From: Mikania micrantha
Taxonomy: Eukaryota; Streptophyta; Magnoliopsida; Asterales; Asteraceae
Assembly (NCBI GenBank): GCA_009363875.1
Contig: CM018697.1
Location: 2,480,001-2,544,000, forward strand
Direction of reading: 5' to 3'
DNA length: 64,000 nucleotides
Part shown: positions 24,623 through 36,823 of the stretch, in pieces
How positions within the stretch are numbered: position 1 is the first letter of the stretch
Layout: each line of letters opens with the position of its first letter
Notes under the pieces: model-generated
What the model was told of the DNA's origin: nothing
Database searches by the model: none
The model's input: the letters and a program-made list of their open reading frames with translations, nothing else
Made by a program: the position numbers and the translations under genes

Positions 24623-25066
24623 ATGTCATTTTGGGACGTGAATTTCTTCTTTGGAGACGACAAGATAGAACAAGATTCTGTCGGTCGATCTTATTATTGT
24701 GACAGTAGACCTCAGGAGCTGCCTGATTTAAACGAAGAACACAACTTTCAAGCATACAATGCTAATAGGATTCCTGATTTAAATGAGGATCCTTGCGTTG
24801 AGTCTTTTTACAGTTACGAAAACAAGCAAGAATTTGGATGGGAAAGTCAGCCTTCTTACAAACATGAAGCTAATGAAGTATATTCAGAAACACAAAATAG
24901 CGGGCATGACTATTATGATGGTGGCCATCATGGTAAAGTGGTTTGGAATACCGATCAGGAATTTATGTCTTATGATGAGCTGGTTGCCTGGGTAAAAAGT
25001 AGAGCGGTTGACAACGGTTATATTGTAGTCATCGCTCGATCTAAAAAGAAAGGAGACGTTGTAAAG
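24623..25066 (+). pseudogene. MULE transposase, 5' part (148 aa) cut off by LTR retrotransposon
   Basis: The ATG at 24623 opens an acidic N-terminus containing two PDLNE motifs (LPDLNEEHN and IPDLNEDPC) and then the start of the FAR1/WRKY-GCM1-like zinc-finger domain (MSYDELVAWVKSRAVDNGY). The frame runs to VVK at 25066, where the Tekay LTR begins. Reading into the LTR adds four residues (CDTP) and stops. The frame resumes exactly at 36824, after the 5-bp target duplication TAAAG (25062-25066 and 36819-36823). The gene is therefore disrupted by insertion and not by decay. Confidence 0.88.
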
Positions 25067-28024
25067 TGTGACACCCCGTAATTTCCAGGTCAGCATCTTA
25101 TTTATTTAAATGTTTATTTAAATGCTTTATGCACACGTGGCACTAGAATTAGATTAATTTAGTGTGACACGTGGCACGACAGTACGAACACCGACACACA
25201 ACAGGATAATTCGTGGGATTATCGACAAACAGCACACACGTGTCAAAACACACGAACGTTGGTGAACGTTAAGCACATTGTGTAGCACAGCACACGAAAC
25301 ACTCACACATTGAACTAGGGAGTTCAAACAAGGCCAAACGATAGTTCGGAAGCGGGAAAACGACGACGAACGGATCAAACCCATCCAAAAGGGCTAATTG
25401 GGCTCTCTGGGAGCCCATCGCGGTACGCGATGGCCCAACAAGAAGACCACCGCGTTACGCGACAAACACCGCGGAGAGTTGACTCCCGAAATCCGCCACG
25501 GTACGCGGAGCATGTTTTTGAACCTTCTCCGCGGTACGCGACGCAGTCTCTGCGACAAAATCTTATAAATCCAAGATTGTAATCATATCAAGCCACCCTA
25601 GTCTCTTATTCTCGATTCCCAGACACTCAATCTTCGTCTTCTTCATCAGAAAACCATCTGGAAGCCATTAGAGACCTGCAAAAAGCTTAGAACTTGAAGG
25701 GTTGAAGCTCATTAACCTCCTAGAAGTCGAAGAACCATCACCACCATCTTGCTATTCGAAGGAGCTGCTGTCCAGAAGCACTTAGAAGCCTTCTAGCTCG
25801 ATCTCATCATCATCTCAGTCTTTTAGGAGCACTCAAAGGTAGTATGTCCTTCCTTGTAGCCTAGAAACACTCACAAGCACACATGCATGGCTTGAAACTT
25901 GCATGCAAGCACCTTTGAGGCACATGCACGAATTTTATTTCTGGGTTTGTTGATTAGGATGAGTTTCTTGATGATCTATGATGTTTAGATTGAGTTTTGT
26001 GACGATCCATGATGATGTGTGTCGTTGGAATGCACGATTTGGTCATTATCAAGTGAAAAACCCACATGCATGTATGATCCATGGCATGTGGGATGACTTT
26101 TAATGTTTAGATATATTTCTTGATGATATTGGAAGATGATTACATGGCTAGATGATGTTGAAACGATTAAAAAGATGATTTTTGATAAACTTTCTATTAT
26201 TAGAAACTTTATGTTGTCAAAAGGATGTTATGGGTGAAATGATGAACATGCATGTATGTGGATTTGATATTGGGATGATATGATGATGATTAGAATGCTT
26301 AGAATGTGATCTTGATAATGTTTATGGTCATTTTTAGCAATATTACTATATATAGTAACTTTTGTGAATGAAATATTGTTAAATGATGATTTGGGTTAAG
26401 ATGACATGATTAAATGATGTTAAGTGGTTTATTATGATGATTAGTAACATGAAAATAGGATTAGAAATATTAAAATGGTTATTTCTATACAAAACAACAA
26501 AGTTACTATTTATAGTAACTTTATTTTTACAAAAACCGAATTGTAATCATATTGTGTGATTTGAGCATGCTAAGTGACTTGTTATGTTGTAACATGTTGA
26601 TTAGATGTTAAGTTAGATGGTTTCCGATATCGCGTATGCTAGAAATGGAAACTTTCCATTTTAGGAAACTTTTATGTGCTAACTTGCTATAAACGACGTA
26701 TATGACCTTGTATGATAATGTGTTACGTGTTAACATGACCCCGTAGGACCATTGAGCATGCTAGAACTCTAACACCGATATGCTTTGTGAACTTTCCATA
26801 AATGGAAACTTACTATAAATAGTAAGTTGTCCATAGACGCGACATGCGCGTTTTGCACACGACAAACACTTACACGATTGCTACACGATTCACAACCGTC
26901 ACACGGTTCACCAACGGGTCGTTGACGTGACACGGTCAACTTTGGTCAAACACAGTCAAACACGGTCAAACACGGTCAATATGGACCAACACGAGCAAAC
27001 ACGGTCATTGTAGACAGACACGGACAAACATGAACAACCAAGGGTTGTTGGACACAAACACGAGCACTAACACGAACACTAGCACGGTCACTTACACAAA
27101 CTCACGTACGGTATACGCTATAGGTTGCCGGTGACCGACGTGCTACTTGACGATTCAGGAGCTTACGCTTACATACATTCGTATCACTAAGGTGAGTTTA
27201 CGGCCCCTCTTTACTCTTTTTCAAACGCTTTTAAATAGGGGGAGAATACTAGTTGCATCGAGTCAAACATCTATTACTGTACAAACATTTTTGTGTATGC
27301 TGGTTTATTGGACAAACATTAAGTGTTGAACTCGTATTAAGCCCTCACAAAGTCTTACCGTTAATGTACGAACAACGTGGTAGATTTGGATGGATCCATT
27401 AGGGAATGACTAACCCCACGGGGCACTATGTTGACTGGATGTCATAACCCGTGCAAATTCTGACCTAACTTGCTATGCATACGAGGCATAGCGGAGGCAA
27501 GGACAAACAAGTCTAGTTCGGTAGTGACGCACTGACACTTTGGGCCTAGGGCTCGGTACTAACATTTGATAAACAGCATGACACACTTTCTTACTATATG
27601 TATATCAAAACCTGTGAACTCACCAACCATTGTGTTGACACTTTTTAAACTTGTATTCTCAGGTAACTAGCATGACAGGCTCGTGGAGCAGGAAAGCACA
27701 TAGGGGACATGAGCATAGGGTCCCACATGCATTTGTTTTCGTGTCTTTTGAAAACAATTTGACTTTATTTTATTTAAAACGTTGTTGTATTAAACTACTT
27801 ACAATTTCCGCTGTGTAAACAATCATTTTCCGCTGCATGTTATGACTTATTTATTCCGCTGCAATACTACTTTATTTCCGCTGCAAACTATTTTATCAAG
27901 TGTATGTGTCAAACTTGGATTCGTAAACGCATATAGAAGTGTTCTATATGACCTTGAGCTGTGATTCTGGACACGTCACATCCACGTGGACATACACCAC
28001 GAGTGGGAAATTGGGGGTGTGACA
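25067..28024 (+). repeat. 5' LTR of Tekay-type element
   Basis: It begins TGTGACACC and ends GTGTGACA. A TATA box (TATAAAT, about 25565) is preceded by four near-palindromic CGCGGTACGCG-like words at about 25419, 25450, 25494 and 25531. The downstream part contains three TACTAT-ATAGTA palindromes (about 26343, 26502, 26809), and 26940-27100 is rich in ACACGGTCAA/ACACGAGCA words. Confidence 0.97.
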
Positions 28025-28027
28025 GAC

Positions 28028-28040
28028 TGGTATCAGAGCC
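28028..28040 (+). other. Primer-binding site (initiator tRNA-Met)
   Basis: TGGTATCAGAGCC starts three bases after the 5' LTR and matches the usual plant retrotransposon site complementary to the 3' end of initiator tRNA-Met. Confidence 0.95.
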
Positions 28041-28179
28041 TTGGTTATAGAGAACTAGGTTTGCATGTAGTGAACTTAGACTATAGCCATTGCTCAACGC
28101 TAGACACTACACGTAGAACTTGCACACTGATGACATTGTTACTTATTAAACTGTTGCTTACTAACGAAGAACTTACAGG

Positions 28180-28932
28180 ATGGCCAACAATGACAGCACC
28201 GGTAGGAACGCAGACCGACTCCCTAGCACTGACGACGTGGCTGCAGAGAGCCGGCGATGGATTGATGATATCGTAGCCCAGGTTGACGCCGAGATGGATC
28301 GGCGGGCTAGGGACGCTACACGGGCCAGATATTGGGGATGGCTTCCCGCCATTCTCCAGAGTTGGATCGTCGAGGAGAGAGTACCTCCATATCGATATCC
28401 TGGCGACACCATTCCAGGACATCGACTACCACCATTCGGAGTGCCGATGGAGCAGGCCTTCGCGGCACATGTTGCTTGTACTCGACGGGAGGTCTGGAAG
28501 ACTAGGGGACTATCGGAAGAGGTTCGGGCTCTTCACGAGAAGAACGATCGACTAGAGAGGCAAAACGATAGGCTGGAGAAACGCAACAACAGATTAGAGG
28601 CACAGATGGAGACTCTACGTCTCCAAGTGTCTCAACTGATGACCCAGCACGGACAGGTCGTTGACGTCATGCAGGAGCATGATGTGCGTATCACCGAGAA
28701 TCGGACCGACATAACCGAAACTCAGGCGATGGTGCAGGCTAGCGATGCCATGCTTAACGCATGGGCTGCACAGTTTATTGAGGAACCACCTCAAGAGGAT
28801 GGTCCTGAATTCGAGGCCGAGGATCTCGAAGAAGAGGACTTTGACGAGGATCCTAATGAGGATCCGGAGGAGGATGATGATGACGGAGACGCTGCCAGCG
28901 ACATTTCGCACGTCTCTATGGATTCGGACTAG
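28180..28932 (+). CDS. Extra ORF upstream of gag: coiled-coil protein with acidic tail (250 aa)
   Basis: The ATG at 28180 lies about 140 bp after the primer-binding site, and the stop is about 300 bp before gag. The N-terminal ~100 residues are mixed; residues about 108-170 form a strong coiled coil (LHEKNDRLERQNDRLEKRNN and following); the last 50 residues are almost all Glu/Asp (EEPPQEDGPEFEAEDLEEED and on). No known enzyme domain is visible. Canonical Tekay elements start directly with gag, so this is an additional gene, possibly a detached form of the coiled-coil N-terminal extension that I recall from gag proteins of composite-family elements. Its function is unknown; a structural or packaging role is a guess. 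Confidence 0.8.
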   Translation: MANNDSTGRNADRLPSTDDVAAESRRWIDDIVAQVDAEMDRRARDATRARYWGWLPAILQSWIVEERVPPYRYPGDTIPGHRLPPFGVPMEQAFAAHVACTRREVWKTRGLSEEVRALHEKNDRLERQNDRLEKRNNRLEAQMETLRLQVSQLMTQHGQVVDVMQEHDVRITENRTDITETQAMVQASDAMLNAWAAQFIEEPPQEDGPEFEAEDLEEEDFDEDPNEDPEEDDDDGDAASDISHVSMDSD

Positions 28933-29230
28933 GGGACTCTTTTATTTTGTATTTTTCTTATTTTGGCCTAGACGAGCGGGATGTGCTCGAGGAACTTATT
29001 ATGTATTTCCTTTTGAAATTATTGTACTTCAAGCTTATTATTAATGAGAATTATGTTTTGTTTTACTTATCGCATTTATGACCATGACTACTTGATGACA
29101 TAACATCTGACTTGACTACTATCATGACATGTGACCTGACTTCTGACATGACATCTGACTTGCCTTCTCTCATAACATTGGCTAACACTCTAACTCATGC
29201 TAACTAACATTCTAACCTTCCGTATAGAAT

Positions 29231-32200
29231 ATGTCGGAAAGAGGAGCTAATGCCCTGAGACTCAAACGTAAGGCCGAAAAGGCAAGGATCAACATGATGG
29301 TTGAACGCAGATTCAACAGGATGCTTGCGGAGTACGAGGCGAACAAGCACGCCAGCGAGACTAGTGGCACTAACAACGGTACTAACACTTGCCTAACATG
29401 ACTAACACAGTGTAGATGTCACGCACTAACACACGACATTGGTTTCTGACCAGCAGGATCGCAAGGGAACAACAACAAAGGATGTTCTTTCAAATCCTTT
29501 CTGAACTGCCACCCCCACAAGTTCAAGGGGACTGAGGGAGCTGTTGGGATGCTTCGCTGGGTGGAGAAAGTTGAATCTGTGTTCGCCATGTGCGACTGTG
29601 CTGAAAAGAATAAGGTTAAATACGCAACCGGTACACTGGAGGGACCGGCCCTCACATGGTGGAATACCCATGTTCAAACCCTGGGGTTGGACGGTGCCAA
29701 CTCCATGTCATGGGCTGACTTCACCCGGCTACTGCAAGACGAATATTGTCCTCGTGATGAGATCAGGAAGTTGGAAGCTGAATTCTGGGTGCATAAGATG
29801 GTGGGATCTGAGATCGAGCAGTACTGCACTCGATTTCACGAGCTATGCAAGCTATGCCCGGCTATGGTGACGCCGGAATACAAGAAGATCGAGCAGTTCA
29901 TCAGTGGACTGCCCGAGCAATTTCAAAGCATAGCAATGGCATCTGACATCACCACCATCCAACCACTGATCAGACTGGCTCATAAGCTGACTGATCAAGC
30001 CGTAGCACAGGGCAAGCTACCGAAACGAGGCGAACACGTGAAGCCTCAAGAAAGCCAGAAGAGGAAGTGGGAACCCAGCCACCCTCAAACTCATCAACCT
30101 CAACAACAACAAAGATCTGCACCAGCCAGAGCTTTCACTGCCACCCAACCCGATGACAAGGGGAAGGGTGTATACCAAGGGAAATACCCACTGTGCAACC
30201 GATGCTCATACCATCACACCGGGCAATGCGAACGATACCGATGCCTGAAGTGCGGGAGGCATGGTCACATGGCCAAAGATTGCAGATCAAGATTTCCTAT
30301 CAACAACAACAATCCCAACAACCAACAAAATCAGCACAACAACAATCAAAACACTCTTAAGGGGTGTTATGAATGTGGCAAGCCGGGCCACATGAGGAGG
30401 GATTGCCCTCAACTAAAGAAGGCCGGAGGGGGAGCGGCCAAAGGCCGAGCATTCGTGATTGGCTCGGGGGAAGCCAAGGGTGATCCAAACATCGTAACCG
30501 GTACGTTTCTTTTAAATAATGTCTACGCTAGCATATTATTTGATACCGGTGCCGATAGGAGTTTTATATCTAGTGAGTTTAGTGAATTGTTAGACATTAC
30601 CCCAACACCACTAGATTATAAGTATACCGTAGAGTTAGCTGACGGCAAACTGATTGAAACACAACACATCTTCCGAGGATGCGTCATGGTTTTGGCGGAT
30701 CATGAACTCGAAATCGATTTAATGCCTGTGACTCTCGGAAGCTTTGATGTGGTCGTTGGAATGGATTGGTTATCCACTAACCAGGCTGAGATCGTATGCA
30801 ACGAGAAGATCGTACGAGTGACGTTGCAGAACGGAGAACAGATCTCGATTCAGGGGGAAAGACGGGGAGTACCTCTGAACATCATGTCGTGCATAAAGGC
30901 GAACAAGTACCTACAAAAGGGATACACTGCCATACTAGCCCTCATCGCAGAGCAACCAAAGAAGGGGAGGAAGATTGAGGACATCTCCGTAGTCCGTGAT
31001 TTTCTCGAAGTGTTTCCCGAGGATCTACCTGGATTACCTCCGAAACGACAAGTCGAGTTCCAGATAGATCTTACACCTGGAGCAGCACCGATTGCCAAAG
31101 CTCCATACCGACTAGCACCGACTGAGATGCAAGAACTGTCTAACCAGTTGCAGGAGCTGTTAGACAAGGGATTTATCAGACCGAGCTTCTCACCTTGGGG
31201 AGCACCGGTCTTGTTTGTAAAGAAGAAAGACGGGTCATTCCGTATGTGTATCGACTACAGAGAGCTGAACAAGGTGACGATCAAGAATCGATATCCCTTA
31301 CCGCGAATAGACGATCTGTTTGACCAGTTGCAAGGGTCAAGCTACTATTCGAAAATCGATTTAAGATCGGGTTACCACCAACTAAGGATACAGGAAAACG
31401 ATATTCCTAAGACTGCCTTCCGAACTCGATACGGACACTACGAATTCTTGGTTATGCCCTTTGGACTGACCAACGCACCAGCCGTGTTCATGGATCTCAT
31501 GAATAGAGTGTGCAAACCTTACCTTGACAAATTCGTAATAGTGTTCATTGACGACATTCTGATTTACTCGAAGAATCGGGAAGAACATGCTGAGCATTTG
31601 AGGCTAGTCTTAGAACTATTAAAGAAAGAGCAGTTGTACGCAAAGCTTTCAAAATGCGACTTTTGGATTCGCGAAGTCCAATTCCTTGGACACGTGGTTA
31701 ATGAACGGGGGATACACGTAGACCCAGCCAAAATCGAAGCAATTAAGAACTGGGAAGCACCCAAGACTCCGACTGAGGTGCGACAATTCCTAGGTCTGGC
31801 CGGGTACTACCGAAGATTCATCGAAGGATTCTCGAAGATTGCTCAATCACTGACCTCCTTGACTCATAAGGATAAGAAATTTGATTGGGGAGACAAACAG
31901 GAAGCTGCTTTCAACTTGTTGAAACAGAAACTATGCACTGCACCCATCCTATCCCTACCGGAAGGATGTGATGACTTCGTGGTGTATTGCGACGCTTCGA
32001 AACAAGGACTCGGTTGCGTGCTGATGCAACGCGAGAAAGTGATCGCATACGCTTCACGTCAACTGAAGGTGCATGAGAAGAACTACACGACTCATGACCT
32101 TGAGTTGGGAGCCGTGGTGTTTGCCTTGAAGATCTGGCGACACTACTTGTACGGCACGAAATGTACAATCTTTACCGATCATAAGAGCCTACAACACATC

Positions 32201-33826
32201 TTCGACCAGAAAGAGTTGAACATGAGACAACGAAGATGGGTTGAACTAATAAGTGATTATGATTGCGCCATCAAGTATCATCCCGGTAAAGCCAACGTAG
32301 TGGCCGACGCGTTGAGCCGAAAAGAAACAACAAAACGCGTGCGCGCACTACAACTTACGATCCATTCCGAACTGCCGAATCAAATTCGGATAGCACAACA
32401 GGAAGCTCTGAAAACTGAAAACCTCACTCTTGAAGCCATGCGTGGCATGGATAAGCAAATAAAGGCAAAGGACGACGGAGCTTACTATTTAATGGATCGA
32501 ATCTGGATTCCACGCTACGGAGGATTGAGAGAAGTAGTGATGGATGAAGCTCACAAGAGCCGGTATTCCGTACACCCAGGCTCTGATAAGATGTATCACG
32601 ATTTGAAGACAACCTATTGGTGGCCAAACATGAAAGCCGAGATAGCAACATACGTGAGTAAATGCCTAACGTGCTCAAAAGTCAAAGTTGAGTACCAGAA
32701 GCCATCAGGGTTACTTCAACAACCGGAACTACCAATGTGGAAATGGGAGCAGATTTCCATGGATTTCATCACTAAACTGCCAAAGACGGCAAGTGGTTGC
32801 GATACCATCTGGGTTATCGTAGACCGACTGACAAAGTCTGCACATTTCCTACCCATTAAGGAGACTGACAAGCTAGACAAACTCACCCGGATTTACTTAA
32901 AGGAAGTGGTCACTCGGCATGGAGTGCCCATCTCCATCATATCTGATCGCGACAGTCGATTCACGTCGCATTTCTGGAAGTCCTTGCATAAGGCTTTGGG
33001 CACGAGATTGGACATGAGTACCGCTTACCATCCGCAGACGGACGGGCAGAGTGAGCGAACCATACAGACACTGGAGGACATGCTACGGGCATGCGTTATT
33101 GACTTTGGGAGTAGCTGGGAATCTCATCTACCGTTAGTTGAGTTTTCGTACAATAACAGCTACCACACAAGCATCCAAGCTGCACCATTCGAGGCACTTT
33201 ACGGACGTAAGTGCCGATCACCCATCTGCTGGGCGGAAGTTGGAGACAGCCAACTGACTGGTCCAGAACTGGTGCACGAGACAACTGAGAAGATCGTGCA
33301 AATACGCAAACGAATGGCAGCAGCTCGGGACAGACAGAAAAGCTATGCCGACGAGCGACGCAAACCATTGGAGTTCCAGGTGGGGGACAGAGTGTTGCTC
33401 AAGGTCTCGCCCTGGAAAGGTGTCATTCGGTTTGGCAAACGAGGAAAGTTGAACCCTCGTTACATCGGACCTTTCGAGATTACAAAACGAATAGGCCCTG
33501 TAGCCTACGAACTAAACCTGCCAGTTGAACTGAGCAGTGTGCACAACGTATTCCACATCTCGAACCTCAAGAAGTGCCTATCTGATGAAACACTTGTTAT
33601 TCCTCTCGAGGAAATACAAATCGACGAACAATTGAACTTCGTTGAGGAACCGGTGGAGATTATGGACCGGGAAACCAAGAAGCTCAAACTTAGTAAAATA
33701 CCGATAGTAAAGGTGCGATGGAATTCACGACGCGGACCGGAATTCACGTGGGAACGTGAAGACCAGATGAAACAAAAGTACCCACACCTGTTCGCGGAAC
33801 AGACAAACACTAGCAACGCAAGTTGA
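29231..33826 (+). CDS. Tekay-type gag-pol polyprotein (one short intron inferred)
   Basis: The best model starts at ATG 29231, splices 29378 to 29457 (78-nt intron, acceptor CAGCAG) and then runs open to 33826, about 1505 aa. The splice restores the conserved gag block CSFKSFLNCHPHKFKGTEGA, which lies upstream of the first ATG (29549) of the long frame and just after an in-frame TGA. Domains: gag; two CCHC knuckles (CLKCGRHGHMAKDC and CYECGKPGHMRRDC); protease LFDTGADRSF; RT with FIDDILIYSK; RNase H with YCDASKQGLG; integrase with an HHCC finger and DDE residues (MDFITKLP, ISDRDSRF, HPQTDGQSERT); a GPF/Y segment; and a chromodomain-like C-terminus (VKVRWNSRRGPEFTWERE). All catalytic motifs look intact. 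Confidence 0.95.
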
Positions 33827-33851
33827 ATTTCGGGACGAAATTCTTTCTAAC

Positions 33852-33861
33852 ATGGGGAGGA
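33852..33861 (+). other. Polypurine tract
   Basis: ATGGGGAGGA lies directly before the 3' LTR. It is the expected plus-strand primer of the Tekay-type element. Confidence 0.75.
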
Positions 33862-36818
33862 TGTGACACCCCGTAATTTCCAGGTCAGCATCTTATTTAT
33901 TTAAATGTTTATTTAAATGCTTTATGCACACGTGGCACTAGAATTAGATTAATTTAGTGTGACACGTGGCACGACAGTACGAACACCGACACACAACAGG
34001 ATAATTCGTGGGATTATCGACAAACAGCACACACGTGTCAAAACACACGAACGTTGGTGAGCGTTAAGCACATTGTGTAGCACAGCACACGAAACACTCA
34101 CACATTGAACTAGGGAGTTCAAACAAGGCCAAACGATAGTTCGGAAGCGGGAAAACGACGACGAACGGATCAAACCCATCCAAAAGGGCTTATTGGGCTC
34201 TCTGGGAGCCCATCGCGGTACGCGATGGCCCAACAAGAAGACCACCGCGTTACGCGACAAACACCGCGGAGAGTTGACTCCCGAAATCCGCCGCGGTACG
34301 CGGAGCATGTTTTTGAACCTTCTCCGCGGTACGCGACGCAGTCTCTGCGACAAAATCTTATAAATCCAAGATTGTAATCATATCAAGCCACCCTAGTCTC
34401 TTATTCTCGATTCCCAGACACTCAATCTTCGTCTTCTTCATCAGAAACCATCTGGAAGCCATTAGAGACCTGCAAAAAGCTTAGAACTTGAAGGGTTGAA
34501 GCTCATTAACCTCCTAGAAGTCGAAGAACCATCACCACCATCTTGCTATTCGAAGGAGCTGCTGTCCAGAAGCACTTAGAAGCCTTCTAGCTCGATCTCA
34601 TCATCATCTCAGTCTTTTAGGAGCACTCAAAGGTAGTATGTCCTTCCTTGTAGCCTAGAAACACTCACAAGCACACATGCATGGCTTGAAACTTGCATGC
34701 AAGCACCTTTGAGGCACATGCACGAATTTTATTTCTGGGTTTGTTGATTAGGATGAGTTTCTTGATGATCTATGATGTTTAGATTGAGTTTTGTGACGAT
34801 CCATGATGATGTGTGTCGTTGGAATGCACGATTTGGTCATTATCAAGTGAAAAACCCACATGCATGTATGATCCATGGCATGTGGGATGACTTTTAATGT
34901 TTAGATATATTTCTTGATGATATTGGAAGATGATTACATGGCTAGATGATGTTGAAACGATTAAAAAGATGATTTTTGATAAACTTTCTATTATTAGAAA
35001 CTTTATGTTGTCAAAAGGATGTTATGGGTGAAATGATGAACATGCATGTATGTGGATTTGATATTGGGATGATATGATGATGATTAGAATGCTTAGAATG
35101 TGATCTTGATAATGTTTATGGTCATTTTTAGCAATATTACTATATATAGTAACTTTTGTGAATGAAATATTGTTAAATGATGATTTGGGTTAAGATGACA
35201 TGATTAAATGATGTTAAGTGGTTTATTATGATGATTAGTAACATGAAAATAGGATTAGAAATATTAAAATGGTTATTTCTATACAAAACAACAAAGTTAC
35301 TATTTATAGTAACTTTATTTTTACAAAAACCGAATTGTAATCATATTGTGTGATTTGAGCATGCTAAGTGACTTGTTATGTTGTAACATGTTGATTAGAT
35401 GTTAAGTTAGATGGTTTCCGATATCGCGTATGCTAGAAATGGAAACTTTCCATTTTAGGAAACTTTTATGTGCTAACTTGCTATAAACGACGTATATGAC
35501 CTTGTATGATAATGTGTTACGTGTTAACATGACCCCGTAGGACCATTGAGCATGCTAGAACTCTAACACCGATATGCTTTGTGAACTTTCCATAAATGGA
35601 AACTTACTATAAATAGTAAGTTGTCCATAGACGCGACATGCGCGTTTTGCACACGACAAACACTTACACGATTGCTACACGATTCACAACCGTCACACGG
35701 TTCACCAACGGGTCGTTGACGTGACACGGTCAACTTTGGTCAAACACAGTCAAACACGGTCAAACACGGTCAATATGGACCAACACGAGCAAACACGGTC
35801 ATTGTAGACAGACACGGACAAACATGAACAACCAAGGGTTGTTGGACACAAACACGAGCACTAACACGAACACTAGCACGGTCACTTACACAAACTCACG
35901 TACGGTATACGCTATAGGTTGCCGGTGACCGACGTGCTACTTGACGATTCAGGAGCTTACGCTTACATACATTCGTATCACTAAGGTGAGTTTACGGCCC
36001 CTCTTTACTCTTTTTCAAACGCTTTTAAATAGGGGGAGAATACTAGTTGCATCGAGTCAAACATCTATTACTGTACAAACATTTTTGTGTATGCTGGTTT
36101 ATTGGACAAACATTAAGTGTTGAACTCGTATTAAGCCCTCACAAAGTCTTACCGTTAATGTACGAACAACGTGGTAGATTTGGATGGATCCATTAGGGAA
36201 TGACTAACCCCACGGGGCACTATGTTGACTGGATGTCATAACCCGTGCAAATTCTGACCTAACTTGCTATGCATACGAGGCATAGCGGAGGCAAGGACAA
36301 ACAAGTCTAGTTCGGTAGTGACGCACTGACACTTTGGGCCTAGGGCTCGGTACTAACATTTGATAAACAGCATGACACACTTTCTTACTATATGTATATC
36401 AAAACCTGTGAACTCACCAACCATTGTGTTGACACTTTTTAAACTTGTATTCTCAGGTAACTAGCATGACAGGCTCGTGGAGCAGGAAAGCACATAGGGG
36501 ACATGAGCATAGGGTCCCACATGCATTTGTTTTCGTGTCTTTTGAAAACAATTTGACTTTATTTTATTTAAAACGTTGTTGTATTAAACTACTTACAATT
36601 TCCGCTGTGTAAACAATCATTTTCCGCTGCATGTTATGACTTATTTATTCCGCTGCAATACTACTTTATTTCCGCTGCAAACTATTTTATCAAGTGTATG
36701 TGTCAAACTTGGATTCGTAAACGCATATAGAAGTGTTCTATATGACCTTGAGCTGTGATTCTGGACACGTCACATCCACGTGGACATACACCACGAGTGG
36801 GAAATTGGGGGTGTGACA
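33862..36818 (+). repeat. 3' LTR of Tekay-type element
   Basis: Nearly identical to the 5' LTR; the length difference is one base. Its last codons read in frame into the transposase remnant that follows (open frame from about 36755), but without an ATG. Confidence 0.97.
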
Positions 36819-36823
36819 TAAAG

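Larger units (their letters stand above)
25067..36818 (+). mobile_element. Ty3/gypsy LTR retrotransposon, Tekay/Del-type chromovirus
   Basis: The element is 11,752 bp long. LTRs of 2958 bp (25067-28024) and 2957 bp (33862-36818) start TGTGACACCCCG and end GGGTGTGACA. The flanking target duplication TAAAG is perfect. A primer-binding site complementary to initiator tRNA-Met follows the 5' LTR, and a purine-rich tract precedes the 3' LTR. Domain order gag, PR, RT, RNase H, INT and a C-terminal chromodomain-like segment, with long LTRs, fit the Tekay lineage. By eye the LTRs differ at three bases (25266, 25396, 25498) and by one A near 25650, so the insertion is very recent. It interrupts the MULE transposase. 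Confidence 0.97.

Noticed and set aside
29549..29551. Start of the Tekay polyprotein at the first ATG of the long frame
   Set aside because: Conserved gag sequence lies upstream in the same frame, so this Met is internal; the spliced start at 29231 fits better.
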